This document shows, piece after piece, positions 26,290 through 34,753 of a stretch of 64,000 nucleotides of DNA. Position 1 is the first letter of the stretch. Each line of letters begins with the position of its first letter. Source of the DNA: Saccharibacillus nicotianae. Its GTDB lineage: Bacteria > Bacillota > Bacilli > Paenibacillales > Paenibacillaceae. The position numbers were made by a program, and so were the translations under genes. The notes under the pieces are model-generated. The model saw only the letters and a program-made list of their open reading frames with translations, searched no databases and had not been told where the DNA came from. The stretch is taken from the NCBI RefSeq assembly GCF_042681745.1, contig NZ_JBHUGF010000010.1:1488001-1552000 (forward strand). The letters are read 5' to 3'.

Positions 26290-26301
26290 TTAGCTTGCTA
26301 A
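26290..26301 (-). promoter_or_regulatory. Palindromic operator TTAGC-N2-GCTAA before the nitroreductase gene
   Basis: A perfect 5-2-5 palindrome (spacer TT) directly follows a -10-like TATATT on the minus strand, 44 bases upstream of the nitroreductase start. The TATATT-TAGC junction is identical to that of the MarR gene promoter. Confidence 0.68.
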
Positions 26302-26409
26302 ATATATATTTGTGATACAACCTGCTATCTGATCGTTTGATCTAGAACAATTTGCGTCATAAAATAATCATAAAGGGATACTATAAAGTTGCATAGAGGG
26401 CAATTTAGA

Positions 26410-26452
26410 TGTACATGGTACACATTTATGTACTTAGAATATGTACTTAGAA
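26410..26452 (+). promoter_or_regulatory. Repeated GTAC-containing operator before the HxlR gene
   Basis: The palindrome TGTAC-N3-GTACA (26410-26422) is followed by two adjacent perfect copies of TATGTACTTAGAA (26427-26439 and 26440-26452) that run up to the ribosome binding site. HxlR-family regulators commonly bind short inverted repeats built on GTAC, so this is a likely autoregulatory site. Confidence 0.6.
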
Positions 26453-26467
26453 AAGGAGATTAAAAAT

Positions 26468-26836
26468 ATGAGGGTTTGTAAAGATGGATTTCAAAGAGAA
26501 TTTGTTAATGATCTAACAGATATGTATACTATCGCTTTCACTCAAAATATTTTATCAGGACGCTGGAAATACTTTATCTTATGGTATCTGAAAGATCATA
26601 CACGCAGATATTCAGATATCAAACAGTTTTTAGGTGATCTTTCACAAGGATCTCTCAGTAAACAACTTCGTGAATTAGAAAAAGACGGTGTTATTGAACG
26701 CAAAGTATACCCTGTAGTTCCACCGAAAGTAGAATATTCATTGACTGAAAAAGGAACAGCGCTTATTCCTGTACTGGATGCGATGGAGAATTTCGGCAAA
26801 GTATTTGGCGAGAAATCAGATACAGCGCTAGAATAA
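26468..26836 (+). CDS. HxlR-family transcriptional regulator
   Basis: Winged-helix regulator of 122 residues. The HxlR core ILSGRWKYFILWYLKDHTRRYSDIKQFL is visible in two parts (about 27-54), then LSQGSLSKQLRELEKDGVIERKVYP and the wing PPKVEYSLTEKG. The ATG at 26468 follows AAAAGGAG; an ATG at 26441 would place translation inside the operator repeats and lacks a site. Cys4 precedes the fold; redox-sensing HxlR proteins such as YodB and HypR use an N-terminal cysteine near this position, so thiol sensing is conceivable. Likely targets are itself, the divergent nitroreductase gene or the glycosyltransferase gene 148 bases downstream. Confidence 0.87.
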   Translation: MRVCKDGFQREFVNDLTDMYTIAFTQNILSGRWKYFILWYLKDHTRRYSDIKQFLGDLSQGSLSKQLRELEKDGVIERKVYPVVPPKVEYSLTEKGTALIPVLDAMENFGKVFGEKSDTALE

Positions 26837-26984
26837 CTATTTCTAGCAAAACGATTACGATATCACTCCTACTTACTGATCTATTGTTGTGAAACATCGG
26901 TAAAATTGGAAAAGAAATAGATTATTGTTATCATTAATAAGCAACGTCTTTATTTCTTATACTATCCAATAGGAGTGATATCGA

Positions 26985-28172
26985 ATGTTACGTATTCTAA
27001 TCGTTAATTTTCCAGCAGAAGGACATGTAAATCCAACACTTGGGATCACTCATGCGTTTACATCACGTGGCGATGAAGTTCATTATATTACAACAGAGAA
27101 GTTCAGAGATAGATTAGAAGCTGTTGGAGCGATTGTTCATGTTCATACTGATCTGCTTAAAAATGCTATTATCCGTATAGGTAGCCCCGACGGGATAAAT
27201 GAATTTTTAAATATTCATATTCAAACGTCGTTACACATTTTAGCATTAACCAAGCAGCTATCGCAGACCATGCAGTTTGATTTTGTATTTTATGATAAAT
27301 TTGGAGCCGGTGAATTAGTTCGAGATTTTCTGAATATTCCGGGTATTTCCTCGTCTCCATCTTTTTTGATATCGAATGATCAGATGACTAAACGAATTTT
27401 TCCAAGTCATATGGATACTACTTCTCCAATTGCCGAGAAAGTTCAAGCTGGACTATCACTACTGAAAAAAGAATACAATGTTACGCCTAAAGAACTGAGC
27501 CAATTTATGAACAATAACGGTGATCTAAATATTGTTTATACAAGTAAATACTTTCAACCCAATGGCGATCAGTTCGGCAATAAACATCTTTTTATTGGGC
27601 CTAGCTTTCCAAAACGTACCGCAAATAGTTCATTTCCTATCCATCTTCTTAAAGATCAAAAAGTACTATACATTTCAATGGGAACCGTTCTCGATCACAC
27701 CGAACAATTCTTTAATACTTGTATCGAAGCTTTTACAGACTTCAACGGTATTGTAATCATTGCTACAGGGGAAAAAGTTGACGCTACGAAGATCAATTCG
27801 GCTCCTGAACATATCATGATTTTACCTTATGTTCCTCAGTTAGAAGTGTTACAGCATACCGATGTATTTATTACTCATGGTGGTATGAATAGCGTTAATG
27901 AAGGTATTCATTTTAATGTGCCTTTAGTTGTTTTACCACAGGACAAAGATCAGCCGATGGTAGCTCAGCGCTTAACTGAACTACAAGCAGGCTATCGTAT
28001 TACCAAAGATCAGATTAATGTACAATCCCTCAAAGAAGCTGTGCAAGAAGTGTTGTCTAATCCACTATACAAAAAAGGGATACAGGCAATTAATGAAAGC
28101 TTCCAACACACAGGCGGCCCGCAAGAAGCATTAGATCGCATCGATGCATATCTGGAAAACAAACAATTATAA
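26985..28172 (+). CDS. GT1-family (macrolide-type) UDP-glycosyltransferase
   Basis: GT-B-fold glycosyltransferase of 395 residues. The N-terminal acceptor domain begins ILIVNFPAEGHVNPTLGITHAF with the catalytic-type His in GHVNP. The C-terminal donor site is the macrolide/UGT signature FITHGGMNSVNEGIHFNVPLVVLPQDKDQP. It resembles the YjiC/OleD group, which glycosylate macrolides, flavonoids and other hydrophobic acceptors. It could modify or inactivate a polyketide, including the product made further right, but no direct link is visible. AGGAGTGAT precedes the ATG. Confidence 0.9.
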   Translation: MLRILIVNFPAEGHVNPTLGITHAFTSRGDEVHYITTEKFRDRLEAVGAIVHVHTDLLKNAIIRIGSPDGINEFLNIHIQTSLHILALTKQLSQTMQFDFVFYDKFGAGELVRDFLNIPGISSSPSFLISNDQMTKRIFPSHMDTTSPIAEKVQAGLSLLKKEYNVTPKELSQFMNNNGDLNIVYTSKYFQPNGDQFGNKHLFIGPSFPKRTANSSFPIHLLKDQKVLYISMGTVLDHTEQFFNTCIEAFTDFNGIVIIATGEKVDATKINSAPEHIMILPYVPQLEVLQHTDVFITHGGMNSVNEGIHFNVPLVVLPQDKDQPMVAQRLTELQAGYRITKDQINVQSLKEAVQEVLSNPLYKKGIQAINESFQHTGGPQEALDRIDAYLENKQL

Positions 28173-28218
28173 ATGGATAGTAATCTACATGGGACTATTG
28201 TTATCTATACATTTAACG

Positions 28219-29178
28219 TTAAAAGTAATGCCCCTGCTCCATATCTGTAAATAAATCAGGCTGTTGTATGTTCCAGCCTAACCGCTCTTGAGTAAATGTA
28301 CTGGAAACGTAATTGTCTACAGATACAAAAGCACCTAGCCAACCAAAATGAGCACTGGCTTGTTCTTTCTTTATACTTGATACAGGTACATTTAGATAAC
28401 GACCGATGGCATGAGCAATATCACGAAAAGGCACTCCTTCTTCTCCTACTGCATGGAATATAGAACCAGCGGAAGCTTGTTCCAAAGCAAGTCTAAAAAG
28501 ACGGGCTGTATCTAATCGGTGTACGGCTGGCCATCGATTTACACCGTCTTCTACATAAGCCGATACGCCCTTTTTACGAGCAATGCTAATCAAAGTCGGT
28601 AGTAGACCGCTTTTATCGCCCATACCATGTACAAGTGGGGCTATACGAATCACAGAAGAACGAATCCCGTGATTTGCGAGTGTCAGCGTTGTTGTCTCTG
28701 AAATCGTCCGTCCACCTCCTACTGATTGAGGATCAGAAGGATCATTTTCAGTGGCTAACGAACCGGCTCGTAGTGCCATTGTTGGAAATGCCATCACAAG
28801 TGATCGATCTTCGCCTGAGAGGGCTTTACCAAGCGTTTCAATCGCACGTCGATCTGTCTCGGTAGCTATTGCCATAAATCGAGATGCCGCATGACGCGGG
28901 TTACCACCTAATACAATCTTTACACGTGTAGACAAGCTAGCATGCGAAAATTTATGAAAAAAAGCGGTATGGATTACTCCATCTGCTCCGGCAACTCCTC
29001 TACGTAAATCTTCTACATTTTCAACAGTTCCCTGCTGTGCTTTTGCTCCAAGAGTGGTCAGCTTGCGAGCTCCTTCTGTGGAACGCACAAGCCCTGTTAC
29101 TTCATGCCCTGCTTGAATTAACTCCTGAATAACTGCTGTTCCTATAAAACCAGTTGCTCCTGTGACAAATACACGCAT
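28219..29178 (-). CDS. NAD-dependent epimerase/dehydratase-family (extended SDR) protein
   Basis: Extended SDR of 319 residues. The N-terminal cofactor loop VTGATGFIGTAVIQELI is at about 4-20; a Ser/Tyr region and the C-terminal substrate domain follow. The usual YxxxK is not obvious: the TTTLTLANHG region occupies the expected place, so activity as a canonical epimerase is uncertain. The family includes NAD(P)-dependent reductases of small carbonyl compounds and NmrA-like proteins. TAGGAGGA precedes the ATG. It is downstream of, and co-directional with, the AraC-family gene, but a strong terminator separates them. Confidence 0.83.
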   Translation of the reverse strand: MRVFVTGATGFIGTAVIQELIQAGHEVTGLVRSTEGARKLTTLGAKAQQGTVENVEDLRRGVAGADGVIHTAFFHKFSHASLSTRVKIVLGGNPRHAASRFMAIATETDRRAIETLGKALSGEDRSLVMAFPTMALRAGSLATENDPSDPQSVGGGRTISETTTLTLANHGIRSSVIRIAPLVHGMGDKSGLLPTLISIARKKGVSAYVEDGVNRWPAVHRLDTARLFRLALEQASAGSIFHAVGEEGVPFRDIAHAIGRYLNVPVSSIKKEQASAHFGWLGAFVSVDNYVSSTFTQERLGWNIQQPDLFTDMEQGHYF

Positions 29179-29349
29179 TATTTATCCTCCTAAAATCTTC
29201 ATTTATTTTCTAGTGTGCTACAACAATATAATGTAGCTACTTTTAAGTTGTACTACGTTTTAAGTTACTTATAGTATAGAATGTATGGCACGATCACATT
29301 TGCTTATTCTGCGTGAATTCTTGCCTATTTTGCCAGAAGATCTATGTAT

Positions 29350-29396
29350 ATCGAAAAAGAACCTGCAAAGCTAGTAGCCGCAGGTTCTTTTTCGAT
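29350..29396 (-). terminator. Rho-independent terminator after the AraC-family gene
   Basis: A 17-base stem (ATCGAAAAAGAACCTGC with GCAGGTTCTTTTTCGAT) with a 13-base loop lies 28 bases past the AraC-family stop. Its A/T-rich base gives T-runs in both directions. Confidence 0.85.
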
Positions 29397-29423
29397 ATTT
29401 GTATTTAAAGTGTATTCTAAATA

Positions 29424-30371
29424 TTAGCTATTCATATGTTGGCGCCATCTGTTCATATCTCTACTAGGAGGACTGCCAAAAAAGCGGCTATAATCTCGAC
29501 TAAATTGCGAATCGCTGATATATCCAACCATTCGGCAAGCAGTGATAGCATCCATACGATCGGATAACATAAGTCGTCTTGCTTCTTGTAGACGCAATGC
29601 TTTTTGGTATTGCAACGGACTCATAGATGTAATCGCTTTGAAATGCTCGCGGAAAGAAGATTGACTCAAATGCACCATATCTGCTAACTCAGGAATTTTT
29701 AAAGGCTCGGCAAAATGTTCTTGAAGCCAGTGAATAGCTTTGGAGACCCGTTGTACATTGGATTCTACAAAAACAGTCTCAGCTACAAATACACCGATCG
29801 GACTGCGAAGAAGGCGTATAAAAATTTCGTCAACGATCAGTGGTGCAAGCAATTCACTATCGTTAGGACTAGCAAGGCACTCTACCAAACGGGCAACTGC
29901 ATGTACAAATGCCAGATCACCAGGCATCATATATCCAGGTCTTCGCTCTGTCACTTTGGGTAATCCTTGAGGATATACTTTGGGTACTAATTCAGCGATT
30001 CGTTGCGGATTAAGGTATATCCCTACTCCTAAAAAAGGATCAGTCGGACTGGCTACGATCGTTTTCATCATAACAGGTATAGCTACAGGGGCGACGAAGA
30101 TTGTAGAACCACCATATTCGTAATGCTCATTTCCTGCTTGAATGACTTTTTTACCTTGAGCTGCTATGCCTACTGTAGGCCAGTACATAGTATGAGTATA
30201 TTCTGCTTTTTCTATTTGCGAGAAACGATTAAAGTACAATCCTGAAATCTGCTCAGAACCATAACTTCCATCTTTCGTAGTATGGATTGAGATTAAATCT
30301 GCTAATCGAGCCGTTTCAGCTTCCAGTGCGTTTCGACTTTGTTCTGTAGAGTGAATCTCTAATTTATTCAT
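29424..30371 (-). CDS. AraC-family transcriptional regulator
   Basis: Regulator of 315 residues. The N-terminal half is an AraC_N/cupin-like domain (about 20-180; YTHTMYWPTVGIAAQGKKVIQAG, then PFLGVGIYLNPQRIAELV) of the kind found in the CuxR/YqhC group near oxidoreductase genes. The C-terminal double HTH (about 210-305) has IPELADMVHLSQSSFREHFKAIT and the second helix-turn-helix CRMVGYISDSQFSRDYSRFFG. YqhC-like proteins respond to aldehydes, which would fit the SDR gene just downstream; that is inference. AGGAGACG precedes the ATG. Confidence 0.87.
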   Translation of the reverse strand: MNKLEIHSTEQSRNALEAETARLADLISIHTTKDGSYGSEQISGLYFNRFSQIEKAEYTHTMYWPTVGIAAQGKKVIQAGNEHYEYGGSTIFVAPVAIPVMMKTIVASPTDPFLGVGIYLNPQRIAELVPKVYPQGLPKVTERRPGYMMPGDLAFVHAVARLVECLASPNDSELLAPLIVDEIFIRLLRSPIGVFVAETVFVESNVQRVSKAIHWLQEHFAEPLKIPELADMVHLSQSSFREHFKAITSMSPLQYQKALRLQEARRLMLSDRMDAITACRMVGYISDSQFSRDYSRFFGSPPSRDMNRWRQHMNS

Positions 30372-30424
30372 CGTCTCCTATACCACTCCCACGTCCTTAT
30401 GTATTTACCAGACTATTATAATAC

Positions 30425-30470
30425 AAAAAAAGTACGCACAAACATTATTTATGTTTATGCGTACTTTTTT
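30425..30470 (-). terminator. Rho-independent terminator after the large beta-lactamase-like gene
   Basis: A 13-base stem (AAAAAAGTACGCA with TGCGTACTTTTTT) plus inner pairing (AACAT/ATGTT) lies 44 bases past the stop and ends in a T-run. Confidence 0.85.
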
Positions 30471-30513
30471 CTATTGATTTATGATTTTAATTATCTATTT
30501 TAATCGTATCACT

Positions 30514-32574
30514 TTACTTGTTACTCAATGACACTTTCAAAACATCTCCTGCTTGTCCGCCAAACACAATCAATCCATTTTCAGGAAGAACAGCAGATTT
30601 TTTAGGGTTGACGATTGAAGATTGTACAACACTTCTTTTGGCATCATATACAACAAAGCCTGCATTGTTTGCATAATCTACGTTTATCGTTTTACCTGCT
30701 GTATTTTTATCTATTTTGAACCATTTTACATGTCCATTGGAAGCGATCGTGATGTTAGAAGCATTTTGTTTTGGTAAAGGTTGGATCGCATCTTCCGGGA
30801 TATATAATTGTTTGACTGATTTTAAATATTCGATGTTATTTTGTTTGACAAATTCAAGATCAAACGTGTCTCTTCCCGTCATAACAGGAATTTGTACTAC
30901 ATTGACCGCATGATTTTGATCAATGATTTGATCTCCATTGACATAGCCATTAGCAGCATCTAATTTGATTGTTTTTGTTAAAATAGAAGGAGCTAGATAA
31001 AAAGAAGAATTGATTTTTTCATCTACAGCTAAATAACTTTTGCCATTTCGGGATTCCCATGCTTTTTGTACAGCACTAGAAACTTTATTTTTATTTAACT
31101 TTTGATATTCATAAAAGACCATAACCGTTTGACCTAGCCCTGGAGAATCGACATTTGCATTCACTTTGATATAAGTTTTGCCATTAGTTTGTTTATCAAA
31201 GCTTACTGCTGCACTACCATCCTTGCTTGTAAATTGTTTTTTGCCTGTATATACATAAGTCTGTGAAGGAATAATACCTCCTAAAATATCTGGCAATGTG
31301 AATTGTCCATCTTTGATCTCTAATTGTATCGTATTATCTAGCGTACCATACAACCCATTGTATTGTTTTAAGTCAGCAGGCATTTTTACTGGAACAACAG
31401 GTTTGAATGATGGATCAGGTATAATCTTTTTGATTTTACCTTGATCTTTCAGTTCTTCTAATAATAGCTGTGTCGCTAATTGCGTATTGTATATAGAAGA
31501 TCCACCTGCGGAAAGCACTGCAACAGACATATCATAGCCTGGCAAAGAAATCAGATCGGCATGATACATGATCGTATCTCCACCTTTAGACAATGCTTTG
31601 ATACCGTAGTCGCTGAAAGGCGCTAACTCAACAGCATCCCAACCCAAACCATAATTGGTTGTGTTTCTTTCTTCAGGAACCCAGATTCCATTACGATATT
31701 CATCTTTTTGCATATCTTGAGCTGATTGTGCAGATAAAAGTTCCGGCTTATTGCCCATCAATACATCGCCAAATGTCGCTAGTTCTTCGGCTGTAGAATA
31801 AATACCACCTGTACCGAGTATATTGGCATTTTCTACAGGCAATGCACTTTCGATCCCTGGAAAGTACGTTTTGGATAGTTGATTACGATCAAATTGGTCT
31901 AATGGAGTATGAGTAGACTTGAATTTCATCGGATTGCTAATACGAGTTTTGACAAATTCAGAATAGCTCATTCCGCTAACTCGCTCGACTAACACTTCTA
32001 GTAACTGAAAGCTATCGTTACTATAGACAGAAAATGCGCCCGGATCAGCTTTGAGACGTTCTGTTTGTAGCTCTTTTAATAAGTTATCGTAGTTCTGAGT
32101 ATCATTATCGTCAAACAAAATACTGTTATGATAATGCGATCCATATAGTCCTGAAGAATGATTTAGCAATGTACGAGGTGTTATTTTTTTGTAGCGCTCG
32201 TCTGCCATTTTAAAATCAGGAATATACGTCGTTAAGGGTTGATCAATATTGATTTTACCTGCATCCACCAGCATCATGACTGCTGAAGAAACGTACATTT
32301 TACTTACAGAACCTATACCAAACATCGTATCTGGCGTAATTTGTTCTTGAGTTGCTTGATTTTTGATACCTGCATGACCGGATAGAATCACTTTACCATG
32401 ATCCACAATAGCATATTGAACAGCACTTGCTCCGTAATCTTTAACCACTGTCGTTGCCCATTGCTTCGCTTTTTCTTCTGGAGATAGATCAGACTGACTT
32501 CCTTGTGCAAAAGATGAAGTCATCGGTACAACAGTTAATACAGCAGCTAATAGTAAACTTCCTATCTTTTTCAT
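30514..32574 (-). CDS. Beta-lactamase-family serine hydrolase with long C-terminal extension
   Basis: Exported hydrolase of 686 residues. The ATG at 32574 follows AAGGGAGGA and opens a signal peptide (MKKIGSLLLAAVLTVVPMTSSFA). The class C beta-lactamase-like domain (about 35-395) has SxxK at Ser89-Val-Ser-Lys92, a YSN motif (VYSNDSF) and a KGGD segment at the usual KTG position. Residues from about 410 to 686 form an extra all-beta-like region ending in a small domain (GHVKWFKIDKNTAGK..) that may bind ligand or wall. D-aminopeptidase, esterase or penicillin-interactive activity is possible. It is a paralogue of the truncated gene at the left edge. An open frame continues to 32676 but lacks a ribosome binding site. 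Confidence 0.87.
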   Translation of the reverse strand: MKKIGSLLLAAVLTVVPMTSSFAQGSQSDLSPEEKAKQWATTVVKDYGASAVQYAIVDHGKVILSGHAGIKNQATQEQITPDTMFGIGSVSKMYVSSAVMMLVDAGKINIDQPLTTYIPDFKMADERYKKITPRTLLNHSSGLYGSHYHNSILFDDNDTQNYDNLLKELQTERLKADPGAFSVYSNDSFQLLEVLVERVSGMSYSEFVKTRISNPMKFKSTHTPLDQFDRNQLSKTYFPGIESALPVENANILGTGGIYSTAEELATFGDVLMGNKPELLSAQSAQDMQKDEYRNGIWVPEERNTTNYGLGWDAVELAPFSDYGIKALSKGGDTIMYHADLISLPGYDMSVAVLSAGGSSIYNTQLATQLLLEELKDQGKIKKIIPDPSFKPVVPVKMPADLKQYNGLYGTLDNTIQLEIKDGQFTLPDILGGIIPSQTYVYTGKKQFTSKDGSAAVSFDKQTNGKTYIKVNANVDSPGLGQTVMVFYEYQKLNKNKVSSAVQKAWESRNGKSYLAVDEKINSSFYLAPSILTKTIKLDAANGYVNGDQIIDQNHAVNVVQIPVMTGRDTFDLEFVKQNNIEYLKSVKQLYIPEDAIQPLPKQNASNITIASNGHVKWFKIDKNTAGKTINVDYANNAGFVVYDAKRSVVQSSIVNPKKSAVLPENGLIVFGGQAGDVLKVSLSNK

Positions 32575-32664
32575 TATATTATTCCTCCCTTGAGCATGTT
32601 CAAATATAAGCACTATCTGTATCTTACATGCAAAAGGTAGCATCATCTCCAAAAAGGGCTGAAA

Positions 32665-32701
32665 CGAAAAAAACAATCCCTCAACGACATGAGAGATTGT
32701 T
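32665..32701 (-). terminator. Rho-independent terminator after the agr-like operon
   Basis: An 11-base stem with one G-T pair (AACAATCTCTC with GAGGGATTGTT on the minus strand) and an 8-base loop, followed by a T-run, lies 15 bases past the kinase stop. Confidence 0.85.
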
Positions 32702-32716
32702 GGCTGTGTATATTTT

Positions 32717-34003
32717 TTATTGAAAAGGAAGAATAACCATATTATTAAAAACGTGATGTTTTTGCTCTATTGTCATATTCCCACCGTATTTGTTGCAGAT
32801 TCGATCAATATTGGTCAACCCAATTCCATGAAACTCTGGATTCGATTTTTGAGTTTGCATTTGCCCCGCGCCTTGTATCGTATGATTCAAAATATGAATC
32901 GATAGATGAGAATCAGTAGATTGGATTCTGATCAATATGTAACGATCTTCTGCAATATTAATCTTTTTGGAAGCTTCGATAGCATTATCTAACATATTAC
33001 CGAGTACTACACAGAGATCATAACGCTCAATCTGAATATGTTGAGAGTACAGTTGCAGTTGAGTATCAATCTGAATCCCATTCGCTTGACCGATATTAAG
33101 CGCATTAGTCACTAGCGCGTCTACAACCAGATTACCGGTATTGACTCGCTGGTAGGCATCTTCGACTTTATTTAATGTCGTTTGAATATGTTTTTTAGCT
33201 TCGTCCAATTCATTTTTTTCTATACATTGTTCAATATACAGAAATTGTTGATGGGTATCATGAATAATTCGCTTGATCTGCTTAAAACTATGCACTGTTT
33301 TCTCGTAATTGGCATCTTGATAATCCATCTGATCTTGCAATTGTATATTCTCATGGATCAATTGAAACTTCTCGATCATATTATCTAATATATAAATAAT
33401 AAATACATTCAAAAACAGAAAGCTAAAAATCGAAATAAAGTAATACACATTCTTTTCACTATACATCGATAATACATTGACTTGATAAATACTAATCGCT
33501 GGTATCGTAAGAAAAAGCAGATAGTATCGATAATGTAACGGAAAGCTTCTACGCTTAACTATAAATCGAATAACCAGAATGATCACAAACATCATTAAGC
33601 AACTCAGCAGTACACTTTTAGATAAAATCACATACTCTTCAATCTGAACCGGATTGGAAGTTCCTAGCTCTGTCGCATTAAAAGGATATAAGATGTACAG
33701 CGAAATAAAATTGACTAAGGTCAGTAACACCGCGTACAAAATCGAAAACACAATCTTCATTTTGAGTTCAGTCTGATACGGGATCGACAAAATAAAGATA
33801 ACGATCAAAGCCAATACCGAAGAAAATACAGAAGATGTATATGCATTTAAATAAAAGAAATCGAGCACACCAAACAAAACAAAATACACCCATTGGTTAG
33901 GTGCCCGATTTGATTTGCCAAAAACGGCATTAAAATAAAAATTAATTTGAAATCCCATCACCAGTACAATACAAGCATTCAGCAACAATAGTTGAGTCTG
34001 CAT
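32717..34003 (-). CDS. GHKL-type sensor histidine kinase (AgrC/NatK-like)
   Basis: Kinase of 428 residues. About six or seven membrane helices fill residues 1-210, in the AgrC style. They are followed by a DHp-like coiled coil with HSFKQIKRIIHDTHQQF (phospho-acceptor His expected in IIHDTH) and a GHKL ATPase domain with VLGNMLDNAIEASKK and GIGLTNI. Such kinases sense secreted peptides or membrane events. It begins directly after the LytTR regulator stop (TAG-ATG), so the two are coupled. No agrB/agrD-like processing enzyme or precursor peptide gene was found within the window. The unit ends in a terminator at 32665-32701. Confidence 0.88.
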   Translation of the reverse strand: MQTQLLLLNACIVLVMGFQINFYFNAVFGKSNRAPNQWVYFVLFGVLDFFYLNAYTSSVFSSVLALIVIFILSIPYQTELKMKIVFSILYAVLLTLVNFISLYILYPFNATELGTSNPVQIEEYVILSKSVLLSCLMMFVIILVIRFIVKRRSFPLHYRYYLLFLTIPAISIYQVNVLSMYSEKNVYYFISIFSFLFLNVFIIYILDNMIEKFQLIHENIQLQDQMDYQDANYEKTVHSFKQIKRIIHDTHQQFLYIEQCIEKNELDEAKKHIQTTLNKVEDAYQRVNTGNLVVDALVTNALNIGQANGIQIDTQLQLYSQHIQIERYDLCVVLGNMLDNAIEASKKINIAEDRYILIRIQSTDSHLSIHILNHTIQGAGQMQTQKSNPEFHGIGLTNIDRICNKYGGNMTIEQKHHVFNNMVILPFQ

Positions 34004-34750
34004 CTATTCATACATTCCTGTGATCATAAATTTGGTATACACGTCTTTCACTTCTTTTACTTTAGAACGTCCGATCGGTAACTCTACGCTATTGGACATT
34101 AAAACCATACCCCCTGCAAACTTTTTAACATGAAGCAAGTTGATAATGATCGATCGATGAATTTGCAAAAAATGATATTGTTTTAATGCGGTAGCATAGT
34201 TAGAAATAGTGCCTTTAGTAATATGAGTCTGCTGAAGAGTGACTACATGCAGTTTATTTTTCATGGTCAGGCTTTTGATAGCTTCAATCGAAATAATATC
34301 ATCATATTTCAATACCACTTCTTCATAATCCGATTTGATAATTAAAATTCGTTTATCTAACGACTGAAAATACTGGCATACTTTAAGGATTTTTTCTTCA
34401 AAAGTAGCTAGAGCAATCGGTTTGAGTAAATACTGAAAAGTCACTACATCAAAGCTTTCGATCATATAATCTGGATAACTGGTAAGAAATATTATTTGTT
34501 CATCCAGATGTTTGAGGTCTCTAATCTGTTGCGCTGTCTGAATACCATTAATACCGCCCATTTCAATATCCAAAATCAAAATATGAAAAGGTTGTTGTTT
34601 ATTTTGATAATAAGAGACTAATGATTCACCAGATTCAAAAGATTCGATCTCAAAATCGATACTGGTTTTCATAGATAATGTCATCAACATATGTTGGACA
34701 AGTTCTCTTTGTTGCTGATCATCATCGCAGATCGCCACTCTATACGCCAT
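34004..34750 (-). CDS. LytTR-family response regulator (AgrA/ComE-like)
   Basis: Response regulator of 248 residues. The receiver domain (about 4-125) has acidic residues CDDD (8-11), phospho-acceptor Asp61 (ILILDIEMGGINGIQ) and Lys in LLKPIAL. The C-terminal LytTR DNA-binding domain (about 145-240) shows HFLQIHRSIIINLLHVKKF. It follows the BtrH-like gene by three bases and is coupled to the GHKL kinase behind it. LytTR proteins bind paired 9-base direct repeats; a pair of TAACGT half-sites occurs upstream of the first gene (about 36422-36442), but the spacing is not the usual one. Confidence 0.88.
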   Translation of the reverse strand: MAYRVAICDDDQQQRELVQHMLMTLSMKTSIDFEIESFESGESLVSYYQNKQQPFHILILDIEMGGINGIQTAQQIRDLKHLDEQIIFLTSYPDYMIESFDVVTFQYLLKPIALATFEEKILKVCQYFQSLDKRILIIKSDYEEVVLKYDDIISIEAIKSLTMKNKLHVVTLQQTHITKGTISNYATALKQYHFLQIHRSIIINLLHVKKFAGGMVLMSNSVELPIGRSKVKEVKDVYTKFMITGMYE

Positions 34751-34753
34751 TCA

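Noticed and set aside
29211..29222. TAGTGTGCTA before the epimerase-like gene as a fifth copy of the MarR palindrome
   Set aside because: Half-sites do not match TTAGC/GCTAA on the left side and there is no adjacent -10 element in the same position.
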